From positions 1-64,000 of the forward strand of contig DASZIO010000060.1 of NCBI GenBank assembly GCA_035949055.1: a stretch of 64,000 nt of DNA, read 5' to 3'. The position numbers and the translations under genes were made by a program. The DNA is from Bog-756 sp035949055 (lineage in GTDB: Bacteria; Actinomycetota; Acidimicrobiia; Acidimicrobiales; RAAP-2). Of the stretch, positions 1-8,984 are shown one piece after another; position 1 is the first letter of the stretch, and every line of letters begins with the position of its first letter. The notes beneath the pieces are model-generated. The model did not search any database, was not told where the DNA came from, and worked only from the letters and a program-made list of their open reading frames with translations.

Positions 1-2679
1 GGCGTCGGCGAGCTCACCCCTCCGAAGATGGGCGTCGGCCGTATCCAGGGCGGCCTGCACCTGTGCCTCCCGGAGACCCCGGTCTCCCGCCACCTCAGCG
101 GCCATGCGGTTCAGGTCGTCCGCTTCGGACTCGCACAACAGGTTGCGCAAGAGCCAGGCACGATAGTTGGCCGTTCGACCGGCAAAGTGGTGGAGCTTCC
201 TCACCTCGACCTCGCGGTCCACGACGTCGAGGTGGGACAGGGAGTCGGCGATCCGGCCCTGGAGCCCCGAGACGTAGGCGGCGAGCAGCGCCCGGTGGGC
301 CTGCGCAAAGGGGTGCGACGTCAGCGAGGGATCGTCGGCCACCTCAGCGACCATACGTACCGAAGCCTCCAGGTCGCCCCGATCGATCATCAGCCAACCG
401 AGCCATACCTTGCCGACCCCGGTTCCATCGTGGGGGGAGGGGGCGGCCACGGCCGATTCGAGGTCCTTCTGCGCCGTCTGCAGGTCGCCGTCGGCATGCG
501 CGATACGACCACCGAGAGCAAGGATGCTGGATCGCAGGGCGTTGTCGTCGACATCGAGGGCCAGCTGGGCCTCCCGGCACAGGCTTCGAGCGTCGTCGAA
601 GTGGCGCTGGTAGTACGCCGACCAGCTGGCCAGTTCGAGTGATTCGGCTCGGGCTCCGAGTGCCAGCGCCTTGCGGGCATCGGCCGTCGCTTCCCCGAAC
701 TGCTCGGTGGTCAGGTGCACCCGTCCCCTGGCCAGGTGGGCGGCTGCGGTGGGGAAGAGGGCCAGCGAATCGTCCAGCAGGCGCTCCGCTTCCCGATGGT
801 CGAACCGAACCGATGCTTCGCGGGCCGCCATGACCAGGGCCCCGGCTGCCAGTTCGAGGTCTCCGCCCAGTCGCGCGTGGGTGGCGACGATCAGTGGATC
901 CCAGCGGGGACGGGCGGCCAACAGGTGGGCGGCCTGACGATGGGCCAGTGCCCGCCTGGTCGGACCGGTGCCGGCGACGAGGGCTTCCCGCACGAGCTCG
1001 TGCCGGAAACGGAACGTCAACCCCTGCTCCTCCAGGATCAGCAGTCGCCGCCCTTCTTCCAGGTCGTCGAGCAGCGCCACGGCCGACTCCTGCATCACGC
1101 CGGCGAGCAGGTCGAGATCGAGCTCCGGCCCGAGCACCGCAGCGGTCCGGAGCGTCTTCTCGGCGCCCCCGGCCTGGGCGCAGCGAGCCGAAACCACCTC
1201 GAGAATCGAAGCCGGCAGGTCGTCGCCGGCAAAGCTCGCCAGCTCCACCAAGAAGAGCGGATTGCCGCCGCTCCGTTCGAGCAGCGACGGGGCGCGTTCC
1301 GCCCCGACGATCCGGACGACGGACGCCAAGTCCAGTGGACCGAGCCTGACTCGGGCGGCACCGGGAATGGACAGCCCGACCTCCGGTCGCTGGGTGGCGA
1401 CGATCAGGAGCGATCCCACGTCGGGGCGTCTGGAGGCGAAACCCAACCAGGTCAAGGTGGTGGCGTCGGCCACGTGGACGTCGTCGAGCACGAGAACCGT
1501 GGCGCCTTCTCCGGCCTGGCAGCACATGGCGAGGGCCGCGCCGAACAGCGCAGCTTGCGCCGTCAGGGGATCGGGCACGGAGGCCGGGCCCTGGTAACCC
1601 GGCAGGAGGGGTCCGAGGACAGGTCCGGCCCGAGCGACCAGATCACGAGCCTTTTTCTCATCGATCCGAGTCAGATGTCGGTGAAGCGCGTCCAGCACAG
1701 GCTGGAACGGAAGGGCGGCTCCGATCGGGTCGCAGGTTCCCCAGAGGATCGTGACGTCACCCGTTTTCGAGGCAGACCACTCCTCTAGCAGTCGGGTCTT
1801 CCCCATTCCGGCCTCGCCCTCGACCAGCACCACGGCGACCTGGCCCGCCGCCTTCGCCAGCGAGTCGTCGACTAGCGACCACTCGTCGTCGCGCCCGGGA
1901 AGCGCGCCGCGGCGCGCTCGATCCGGTGTGCGATCGGGGGTAGCCGCGATCTCGTCGCGCAGGATGGCGAGATGGACCTGGTCGGTGAGCGCGGAGGGAC
2001 TGGCGCCGAGAGCCTCGCCCAGCTGCTCTCTGGTCCGGGCGTAGGCGGCGAGCGCGGCGCCCGGTCGCCCGGCCCGGGCATGCGCCGTCATGAGCAGGCG
2101 CAGGGCGTGCTCGTCGTAGGGGTCCTGGTCGAGGACGGCTTGGGCCGCCGCGGCCGCGCCCAACGGGTCGCCGGTGGCGAGCGAGGCCTGGGCGGCCACC
2201 GACCGTAGTTCCGACACGGTCCGGTCGAGCTGCCGGCGCGCCTCATCCGCCCACGGGGCATCCGGTTCATCAGACAGCAACGGGCGGGCGGCGAGTGCCA
2301 GTCCGGCCTGGGCGGCGGTGGCGGCCGCAGCGGGTTGGTCCTCGGCCAGCCGCCGTTGCGCTTGGGCCGAGAGTTCTTCGAAGGCCACCACGTCGATCCA
2401 GTCGGCGGACAGGGCGTAACCCGCGTCGCTGCGCACGACCCGGTCCGGTCCGAGCACCGCTCGGAGTCGGCTCACCAGCACGCCGACCTGGTCCGCGGGC
2501 CGGGACGGGAGCTGCCCGGGCCAGAGGCAGTCGGTGAGACGGTCGACGCTCACCGGTTCGCCTCGCCCCACCGCGAGCAGACGCAGCAGGGTGCGTTGTT
2601 TGCGGCTCCCGAGCGCCGCGTAGTCGAGCCCCTCCACCTGAAGGCTGCCGAAGATCCGGACCCGTAGTGGCGCTACCAC
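1..2679 (-). CDS. SARP/AfsR-type transcriptional regulator with AAA ATPase domain (3' end outside window)
   Basis: The first 893 codons are visible and the gene runs off the left edge. The N-terminus is an OmpR-like winged helix (about residues 1-95, containing TDCLWPGQLPSRPAD and VLVSRLRAVLG). A bacterial transcriptional activation domain follows to about residue 240. An AAA/STAND ATPase comes next, with Walker A GEAGMGKT and a Walker B-like VLVLDDVHVAD. The rest is helical, TPR-like sequence. Start is GTG at 2679, preceded by GGAGGTGA at 6-nt spacing. The architecture is that of AfsR/SARP regulators, which activate secondary metabolism or stress genes in actinobacteria. The target and inducer cannot be read from the sequence. 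No biosynthetic cluster is adjacent on this side. Confidence 0.9.
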   Translation of the reverse strand, partial: MVAPLRVRIFGSLQVEGLDYAALGSRKQRTLLRLLAVGRGEPVSVDRLTDCLWPGQLPSRPADQVGVLVSRLRAVLGPDRVVRSDAGYALSADWIDVVAFEELSAQAQRRLAEDQPAAAATAAQAGLALAARPLLSDEPDAPWADEARRQLDRTVSELRSVAAQASLATGDPLGAAAAAQAVLDQDPYDEHALRLLMTAHARAGRPGAALAAYARTREQLGEALGASPSALTDQVHLAILRDEIAATPDRTPDRARRGALPGRDDEWSLVDDSLAKAAGQVAVVLVEGEAGMGKTRLLEEWSASKTGDVTILWGTCDPIGAALPFQPVLDALHRHLTRIDEKKARDLVARAGPVLGPLLPGYQGPASVPDPLTAQAALFGAALAMCCQAGEGATVLVLDDVHVADATTLTWLGFASRRPDVGSLLIVATQRPEVGLSIPGAARVRLGPLDLASVVRIVGAERAPSLLERSGGNPLFLVELASFAGDDLPASILEVVSARCAQAGGAEKTLRTAAVLGPELDLDLLAGVMQESAVALLDDLEEGRRLLILEEQGLTFRFRHELVREALVAGTGPTRRALAHRQAAHLLAARPRWDPLIVATHARLGGDLELAAGALVMAAREASVRFDHREAERLLDDSLALFPTAAAHLARGRVHLTTEQFGEATADARKALALGARAESLELASWSAYYQRHFDDARSLCREAQLALDVDDNALRSSILALGGRIAHADGDLQTAQKDLESAVAAPSPHDGTGVGKVWLGWLMIDRGDLEASVRMVAEVADDPSLTSHPFAQAHRALLAAYVSGLQGRIADSLSHLDVVDREVEVRKLHHFAGRTANYRAWLLRNLLCESEADDLNRMAAEVAGDRGLREAQVQAALDTADAHLRRGELADA

Positions 2680-2775
2680 GGGTCACCTCCGGCATCGCAG
2701 CGAGCCACTGGAGGATTCTTGCCCAACGCAGGGGGCGGCGACGCGGGCGGAGGGAGCTCACCGCCCCCGGCACGC

Positions 2776-3786
2776 TCAGCGCATGTGGTCGTAGCCCCTC
2801 GAGACCCAGCCCTCCCACCACTCGAGCTCGGGTCCACGCCCCCCGAGGGCCTTCTCCCACCCGAACTGCAACATCACCCCGAGCAGTTCGAGGGCGAGTG
2901 CCTCGTCCCACCATCCACCGGTGTCGACACCCTCTCGCTCGAGGGCGGCCCGGTAGGCGGCCATGGTGTCCTCCTTGGACTGGGGCAGGCGGGCGCTGTT
3001 GAGGGCCAGGTACCACGCCAGGTCGGCCAAGGGAGATGCCTCGCCCGGTACCTCCCCCCAGTCGAGCAGGATCGTCCGCCCGTCGGGGTGCCGCCCCAGG
3101 TTGGCGGCCTTCCAGTCACCGTGCACGAACGTCTTCGGCATGCGCTCCAACGACCTCACCAGCGGCCCCGGCTCGGCGAGGAGCGGGAGCACGACGGCGG
3201 CGGCGCCGGGCGCGACCCGCTCGAGGCGGGCCCATCCTTCCGCCATGACCTTCGGCACCCGCGCGTCCGAGCCGCTCTTCGCCTCCTCCCTGGCCACCCC
3301 GGGGGACATCATGAGATACCGATTCCGCAGGGGAGTGAGGCCGACGACATCCTTCCAATCCCAGAACCTGGCGTGGAGCAAGGCCATGTGGTCGAGGAAC
3401 CCGAGATGGTCTTCGAGCCCCAGTGGATCGTCACCGGGGGGCAGCAGCCCGTCGGTGACATCCCGTTGCAGGATGGCCCCGACCGACCCTTCGACCGCGG
3501 CCCCGACCACCGCATGATCGATGACGCCGGGGACGGCGTCCAGCAATCCCGATTCCCACATGGACGCGAACCGTCGTCCGTCGTGGTCTCCAGTCGCCCG
3601 CATCAGCCAGTCGTCCCGGGCGTCCTGATACTTGAGGACAAGGCGCCGGCCGTCCAGCACGACCCATTCGAACCTCGCGCCCGATTTCGAATCTGCCGGG
3701 ATCATGGGTGTCCGCGAGGTGCATCCGTCGACGAGCTCGTCGACGGATCCGGCCAGGCGCCGCCCGGTCAAGTCGATGGGTCCCAT
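2776..3786 (-). CDS. Aminoglycoside phosphotransferase (APH)-family kinase
   Basis: A 336-aa kinase of the APH/choline kinase fold. The catalytic loop HGDWKAANLG carries the Brenner-type Asp and Asn, and the metal-binding Asp lies in LLDWGEVPGEAS. The nucleotide-binding lobe includes RRLVLKYQ, with the expected Lys. APH-fold enzymes phosphorylate small hydroxylated molecules such as antibiotics, sugars or choline. The substrate here is unknown, and chromosomal copies of this type are usually not resistance genes. It lies 51 nt downstream of the polytopic membrane protein gene on the same strand, so the two may be co-transcribed. Confidence 0.88.
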   Translation of the reverse strand: MGPIDLTGRRLAGSVDELVDGCTSRTPMIPADSKSGARFEWVVLDGRRLVLKYQDARDDWLMRATGDHDGRRFASMWESGLLDAVPGVIDHAVVGAAVEGSVGAILQRDVTDGLLPPGDDPLGLEDHLGFLDHMALLHARFWDWKDVVGLTPLRNRYLMMSPGVAREEAKSGSDARVPKVMAEGWARLERVAPGAAAVVLPLLAEPGPLVRSLERMPKTFVHGDWKAANLGRHPDGRTILLDWGEVPGEASPLADLAWYLALNSARLPQSKEDTMAAYRAALEREGVDTGGWWDEALALELLGVMLQFGWEKALGGRGPELEWWEGWVSRGYDHMR

Positions 3787-3837
3787 GTTGGGAAGTATGA
3801 CCCGGCCGCTTGCAGCTCGCCTGCAGCGATCGTCTGG

Positions 3838-5220
3838 TCAGCTGGGGTCGTCGGCCAGCGTCGGGACCAAGGATGGCGGCTGGGATATGGGCTGGCGACG
3901 CACCACCCTGAGCTCCGCCAGGCCGCTCAGCACGCCCAGCACCGCGAGGACGAGGGTGACGACGGCGTCGAGGGCGCGATTGGCCGGGCGCAAGGCCACG
4001 AAGAACGCGGCCGCGGCAGACCACGCCAATGAGCGGTGGGGCGACCGGCGTGCCACCAGATCGAGCAGGAAGAAGATGACGCTGGTTCCCAGCAGGTAGT
4101 AGGGGAAGAGCACCGACTCGAACACGAGACGGCTACCCACGCAGGCCAATGCCAACGCCACCAGACAAACGGGACGGGCAAGATCGAGACCGATCCGCCT
4201 CCGGGCCCACAGGCACACCACCACCGCAAACACCACCGGGGCGTCGCGGGCGACGGCCGAGCCGACGCTCCCCGTCACGCCGAGCTCGGTCAGCACCGTC
4301 GCGCCGGCCAACGCACCCCCGCCGCTGATCCCACTGAAGTTGTCGAACGTGGCCCGAGGGGCAGACACCAGGAAGGGAAGGAGGCCGGCGGCGAACACGG
4401 CCGCCGCCGGTGTCACGATGGCAAGGCGCGATTTCCGGTCGGGAGCGGCGGCCAGGGCGGGTAGAAGGACCAGGATGGCGAACTGCTTGGTGAGGAACGC
4501 CACGCCGAAGAGGAGGCCGGCCAGGACCCATCTGCACCTCAGCACCTGGGCCAACCCGGCCAGGGCGAGTCCGAGGCTCACGATGTCCTGCGGGTGGTAG
4601 AGCTGCACGATGGCGCTGCTCGCGGCCGGCAAGAAGGCCAAGAAGACCAGCAGCCCGGCTGTCCGTCCCAGCGAGTCCGCGCCGGCTGCCCGCAACAGTG
4701 CCAGGGCGCCGACGGCGAGGACCAACCAGCCGAGCACACCGAGCATCCCCTGGGAGTGGTACCAGGGTGGTGGCGGTGAACCGGCTGTGCCGCGGCCGAG
4801 CGCTGCGGGCTGGCCACAGTCACCGGTGCCACCGGCGGGCGCCGGGCTCCGTACCGCCTTCGGACCGGCGTGTCGCGGCGCGGACGGGTTGCCGGTCGTG
4901 CACCAGACCGGGGAGCCGATCACCGGTCGCAACGCGACGACGAACGGGGAGGCGAGCAGTGCATAGCCCGGGGGATTTGGCAGGGAGGAGTTGGATGCCG
5001 CCGCTCGCAGGTCGCCGGTAGAGAGCTCGGTGGTGACCGCCGTCAAGGGTCCGGTGTCCCACCCGGGCGTTGGACCATGGCGAGCGGTGACGACAGCGAG
5101 ATAGCAGGCCGCGGCGGCCAGAAGCATCAACAGGGTGAGGGCCCGATGTCGGGAGGAGCGACCGCTGCGTTCACCCGACGCCTCGGTCTGGGCGCGGGAC
5201 CGCGCTGTCGCCTGCGTCAC
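3838..5220 (-). CDS. Polytopic membrane protein, possible GT-C/GT87-type glycosyltransferase
   Basis: About 460 aa with roughly ten hydrophobic segments, for example LTLLMLLAAAACYLAVV near the N-terminus and VLAGLLFGVAFLTKQFAI in the middle. The first outer loop holds GPTPGWDTGPL, and a later segment has LYHPQDIVSLGLAL. This layout resembles polyprenol-phosphate-dependent mannosyltransferases of the DUF2029/GT87 type, but I see no diagnostic motif, so the function is tentative. The loop around residues 125-170 is Pro/Gly-rich and has two cysteines. I chose GTG at 5220 because GAGGAGG lies 7 nt upstream; longer readings from 5244 or 5337 have no ribosome binding site. Confidence 0.72.
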   Translation of the reverse strand: MTQATARSRAQTEASGERSGRSSRHRALTLLMLLAAAACYLAVVTARHGPTPGWDTGPLTAVTTELSTGDLRAAASNSSLPNPPGYALLASPFVVALRPVIGSPVWCTTGNPSAPRHAGPKAVRSPAPAGGTGDCGQPAALGRGTAGSPPPPWYHSQGMLGVLGWLVLAVGALALLRAAGADSLGRTAGLLVFLAFLPAASSAIVQLYHPQDIVSLGLALAGLAQVLRCRWVLAGLLFGVAFLTKQFAILVLLPALAAAPDRKSRLAIVTPAAAVFAAGLLPFLVSAPRATFDNFSGISGGGALAGATVLTELGVTGSVGSAVARDAPVVFAVVVCLWARRRIGLDLARPVCLVALALACVGSRLVFESVLFPYYLLGTSVIFFLLDLVARRSPHRSLAWSAAAAFFVALRPANRALDAVVTLVLAVLGVLSGLAELRVVRRQPISQPPSLVPTLADDPS

Positions 5221-5408
5221 GCTCTGGCCTCCTCGGATCACCATAGTCAGCCGACGCGGTCGCAACGTAAGACCGGCGGCGTCGGGATCGAGCGTCGAAA
5301 ATCGCACTTTCGCTCTTGCCGAAAATAATTCCCCCAATTCTCGGCACCGATGGAGTATGTTTGCGCTCCTGACCTGCCCTGAGCGTCAGCGGCGGATAGG
5401 GGGTCGGC

Positions 5409-7190
5409 ATGAAGCGTTGGCCGCGGTGGACCAAGTTCGCAGTGATCGTGGTGGCGAGCTTTGTCTTACTGATCACCGTTCTCCCCGAGGTGGCATCCGG
5501 CATCGGCCTCCGATCGCTCGCGGCGCGGTTGGCGACCACCAGCTCGTGCAGTTCCGGTAGCTCGGCCACCTCCGGCAGCGGTTCGTCGGGCCAGTGCGGA
5601 CAGGGGACGGTCACCGGCACCGTCACCGTGACTGGTGCCCCGAGTGGGTTCTCCCCGGCCTATCTGGGCGCGGGGGCTTGTCCGGCGTCGACGCCAACCG
5701 GGCTGGCCTGCGCCAATCCTCAGTACGCGCTCGAATTCGCAGGGACGTACTCGCTCTCGCTGGCCGCCGGTACTTGGGAGGTCGCCGGCTTCTACGAGAA
5801 CGGTGGGCTCGGCGGTGTGTTCCTCAGCGCGTCCCAGTTCGTCACGGTCCCCACTGGGGGGACAGTGACGGAGAACTTCACCGTCCCGTATCAGGTCCCG
5901 GCGACCCTCAAGGGCACGGTCCAGGTGACCGGCGTACCGAACGGCGTCACCGTTGACAGCCTCTCGGTGCTGCTCTGTCCGTCATTTGCTCCCTACACCG
6001 GAGGGTTCCCCTCCATCGCCTGTGTCACTGGGTACGGTCAGGCCCCCCTCGGCCTGACCTCGGCGCCGTTCCAGCTGAGCGGCCTGCCACCGGGCCAATG
6101 GACCGCGTTTCCCAGCTATTGCACCCTGTTCGGGTGTACCACCAATGCCAACGCGGGCAAGAAGGTCAATCTCCTCGCCGGTGGCACCAAGCGGGTCAAG
6201 CTGACCACACCGTTCCTCGTGCCGAGCGAAGGTCAACTGAGCGCGACGGTGGCCGTCACCGGTGCTCCCACCGGCTTCGCTGATCCGCTGGAGATCTCCG
6301 TCTGCCAGCTGGGCGGGGGATTCTGCCAGACCGACATCGGGTTCGGCGGCGGTGCGATCTCGCTCATCCTGCCCAATGGACAATGGACGGTACAGGGCCA
6401 GTACCTGGTGCCCCCCTTCGACAACGCGGTCACCGGGCCGAGCCAGCTGGTCACGATCAGCGGAGGCCACACCACCGCGGTGAGCCTGGTCGTGCCGTAT
6501 CAGGTGCTCGGCGGTGCCACGGGCACCATCAGGGTGACCGGCAAGCCGTCCGGGGTTCCGATCACCAGCTACACGGTGGTCGCCTGCCCGGCATCATCCA
6601 GTGGACGGTCCTCGCCTGAGTGCATCAACGAGTTCTCCGGCCCCGGCGGTCTGGGCTTCACCAACGCCGTGACCCGCCGGGCGAACGGGGCCGCCCGGGC
6701 TGCGGCTGCCCCGGTGAAGACCCCGTTCAACATCTACCAGCTGTCCACGCTGACCCCGGGTAAGTGGACCCTGTACCCCGGCTATGGAACCGCGTTCGGC
6801 GCCTACACCGACCCGGTCGGAACGACGGTGACCATCGCGGGCGGAACGACAGTCACCCAGCGACTGTCGGTTCCGTACCAGATGCCGTCCATCGGGGTGG
6901 TCACCGGGAAGGTGACCGCCATCGGCGTGCCCCAATACTTCGAGGCCGGGGTGCAGGCCTGCACGGCCAAGCCCACTGGGACGTCGTGCCCGGGCGAGCA
7001 GTTCGCCTACTCCGGGTCGGACGGCACCTACACTCTGAGTCTGACGCCGGGGACCTGGTGGGTATCGGGCTTTGTGGATGACTTCAGCGGCTTCACCCAG
7101 AACGAGACGACCACTGCACCCCAGCAGATCGTGGTGGTGGCCGGCTCGCGGACCAAGGCGGACTTCACGGTCAAGGGGGCCTCGTCCTAG
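5409..7190 (+). CDS. Secreted or anchored protein of five Cys-paired beta-sandwich-like repeats
   Basis: A 593-aa protein. Residues 10-30 form a hydrophobic export or anchor segment after a basic start (MKRWPRWTKF), followed by a Ser/Gly/Cys-rich linker to about residue 65. Five degenerate repeats follow, starting near residues 72, 172, 282, 375 and 501. Each opens with a VTGxPxG-type strand, carries a close pair of cysteines (91/101, 190/205, 299/306, 393/405, 518/527), has an LxPGxW motif, and ends in a VPYQVP-like strand. This suggests disulfide-stabilised extracellular modules similar in outline to carboxypeptidase-regulatory-like domains. No enzymatic motif is visible. GGGGG precedes the ATG. 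It is divergent from the membrane-protein gene, separated by 188 nt. The function is unknown; adhesion or cell-surface structure is inference. Confidence 0.85.
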   Translation: MKRWPRWTKFAVIVVASFVLLITVLPEVASGIGLRSLAARLATTSSCSSGSSATSGSGSSGQCGQGTVTGTVTVTGAPSGFSPAYLGAGACPASTPTGLACANPQYALEFAGTYSLSLAAGTWEVAGFYENGGLGGVFLSASQFVTVPTGGTVTENFTVPYQVPATLKGTVQVTGVPNGVTVDSLSVLLCPSFAPYTGGFPSIACVTGYGQAPLGLTSAPFQLSGLPPGQWTAFPSYCTLFGCTTNANAGKKVNLLAGGTKRVKLTTPFLVPSEGQLSATVAVTGAPTGFADPLEISVCQLGGGFCQTDIGFGGGAISLILPNGQWTVQGQYLVPPFDNAVTGPSQLVTISGGHTTAVSLVVPYQVLGGATGTIRVTGKPSGVPITSYTVVACPASSSGRSSPECINEFSGPGGLGFTNAVTRRANGAARAAAAPVKTPFNIYQLSTLTPGKWTLYPGYGTAFGAYTDPVGTTVTIAGGTTVTQRLSVPYQMPSIGVVTGKVTAIGVPQYFEAGVQACTAKPTGTSCPGEQFAYSGSDGTYTLSLTPGTWWVSGFVDDFSGFTQNETTTAPQQIVVVAGSRTKADFTVKGASS

Positions 7191-7266
7191 CCGGGAGACC
7201 TCGACGACACAGCGCGGTGTTCCCTATCAGCAGCCGGGCACGGCCGCTCCGGGTCTGGTCCTGCCG

Positions 7267-7287
7267 GGGATCCTCCGTGACGATCCC
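7267..7287. terminator. Possible weak hairpin between convergent genes
   Basis: GGGATC and GATCCC form a 6-bp stem with a 9-nt loop in the 228-nt gap between the convergent ends of the repeat protein gene and the ThDP enzyme gene. There is no T tract. I see no convincing gene in the rest of this gap. Confidence 0.25.
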
Positions 7288-7418
7288 GCGGGTCTGAGCC
7301 GTCCGAGCGGCGGTTAGAGCACCTGCACCTGCCGGCCGCGTTCTGCGACGAGATCGAGCGGCGATTCGGCCAGCTGGCGGTCTGCCCATGGCGGACGCGT
7401 CGAGTGTCAGAGCATTGT

Positions 7419-8984
7419 TCAGAGCAGCGAAGGAACAACCGCCTCCACCATGCTGGGACCCGGCGCCGACAGGGCACGCGCCAGCTCGTCGGCAAATTCC
7501 TCGGCCGTTTCGGCCCGGGCCGCCGAGAGGCCGAGGCCCGACGCCAGCCCGACGAAGTCGATCGAAGGACGTGCGAGGTCGAGCATGTCGCGGGCACGGG
7601 GTCCGGGCGGGTCGGCGCCGACCCGATCGAGCTCCATGTTGAGCACCGCGTAGGAATGGTTGTTGAGCAGGATCGTGGTCACGTCGAGGCCCTCGCGGGC
7701 CATCGTCCACCACGACTGGAGGGTGTAGAGGGCACTCCCGTCGGCCTCGAGGGCTACCACCCGACGCCCTGGAGAGGCCACGGCCGCGCCCACCGCGACA
7801 GGAAGGCCCTGGCCGATCGCCCCACCGGTGAGACAGAGCCAGTCATGGGGAGGTGCCCCGGCGGTTGCCGCGGGGGCGAAGAGGCCGGCCGTGTTCCCTT
7901 CGTCGGAGACGATGGCGCCCTCGGGCAGCAGCGCGCCGAGGGCCTGGCACACCGACTGCGCATCGAGACCCCCGGTGGGAAGCGGGGGTCTCCCCGGTTG
8001 CTGCCGCGGTGCGCTCAGACTGACGACATCGAGCATCTCCGCCAGCCCACCGGCGACCGCCTCGACATCGTCGGCGGCCCGGGCCAGCGGATGCACGGTG
8101 CACCCGTCGGGGACCAGATCGCTCGGCTTGCCCGGATAGGCGAAGAACGACACCGGTGAGCTGGCATCCATCAGGACCAGGTGCTCGAGGCCGGCGAGCT
8201 GCATGGTGGTGAACTCGGCCAGGTAGGCGAGCCGCTCGACGGGTGGTCGGCCCGACCCGCGAGCCAGTCGCGCCGGGAAGGTCTCGGCAAAAAGCCGGGC
8301 GCCGGTGGCATGGGCGATGTCCGCCGCCAGGTCGAGTGTCCGGCCCGAGCAGGCGCGACCACCGATGAGGATGGCGGCCGGCCGGCCGGATCGGAGGGCG
8401 GCCGCGGCCGCGGCCATCACGCTCTCGTCGGGACCCGCCCCTGCCGTCCTGCGCGTCGGGCCCCGATCCTTGATCACCGAACCACCCTCCGACCACGACA
8501 CGTCGGCCGGCACGATGAGGGTGGCGACCGAACCGGGCGGACCGAGCGCCGCGGCAATGGCGCCCACCGCCTCGTGCCCCAGCCCGGCGGTCGACTCGCA
8601 GGTGTGCACGAAGGTCGACACGTTGCGGGCGACCGTCTCGATGTCCGACTGCAGCTGGGCATCGTAAGGCCGATGACTGATCGCATGGTCGCCGACGATG
8701 TTGACCACCGGGCTGCGGGCGCGCCGTGCGTTGTGCAGGTTGGCTAGCCCGTTGCCCAGCCCGGGCCCGAGATGCAAAAGGGTGGCCGCCGGCCTACCCG
8801 CCATTCGGGCATAGCCGTCGGCGGCACCGGTGGCCACCCCTTCGAACAGCGCCAACACGCTGTGCATGTCGGTCACGTCGTCCAGCGCGTCCACGAAGTG
8901 CATCTCGGAGGTCCCAGGATTCATGAAGCAGGTGTCGACCTGGTGCTCGACCAAGGTACGGATGAGCGAGTGGGCCCCGTTCAT
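7419..8984 (-). CDS. IlvX-like thiamine diphosphate-dependent enzyme (acetolactate synthase large-subunit family)
   Basis: A 521-aa ThDP enzyme. The N-terminal PYR domain has the catalytic Glu in FEGVATGAADGYARMAG. The C-terminal PP domain has the ThDP/Mg motif as ADGSALYTLQSWW and LNNHSYAVL. The usual GDG appears here as ADG. The closest family by pattern is the IlvX/benzoylformate decarboxylase-like group often annotated as acetolactate synthase; no regulatory subunit is nearby. The ATG at 8984 lies within an ATGA overlap with the stop of the upstream FAD oxidase, so the two are translationally coupled. A 2-hydroxy acid oxidised by the oxidase could feed a 2-keto acid to this enzyme; that is inference. 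Confidence 0.9.
   Translation of the reverse strand: MNGAHSLIRTLVEHQVDTCFMNPGTSEMHFVDALDDVTDMHSVLALFEGVATGAADGYARMAGRPAATLLHLGPGLGNGLANLHNARRARSPVVNIVGDHAISHRPYDAQLQSDIETVARNVSTFVHTCESTAGLGHEAVGAIAAALGPPGSVATLIVPADVSWSEGGSVIKDRGPTRRTAGAGPDESVMAAAAAALRSGRPAAILIGGRACSGRTLDLAADIAHATGARLFAETFPARLARGSGRPPVERLAYLAEFTTMQLAGLEHLVLMDASSPVSFFAYPGKPSDLVPDGCTVHPLARAADDVEAVAGGLAEMLDVVSLSAPRQQPGRPPLPTGGLDAQSVCQALGALLPEGAIVSDEGNTAGLFAPAATAGAPPHDWLCLTGGAIGQGLPVAVGAAVASPGRRVVALEADGSALYTLQSWWTMAREGLDVTTILLNNHSYAVLNMELDRVGADPPGPRARDMLDLARPSIDFVGLASGLGLSAARAETAEEFADELARALSAPGPSMVEAVVPSLL

Noticed and set aside
344..1525. A 393-codon open frame on the minus strand
   Set aside because: It is an off-frame reading of the same regulator: Arg/Pro-rich, no domain, while the other minus frame is a real protein.
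715..1788. A 357-codon open frame on the plus strand
   Set aside because: It is antisense to the SARP/AAA gene, whose minus-strand frame carries Walker and BTAD motifs; the plus frame is Gln/Gly/Arg-rich noise typical of high-GC DNA.
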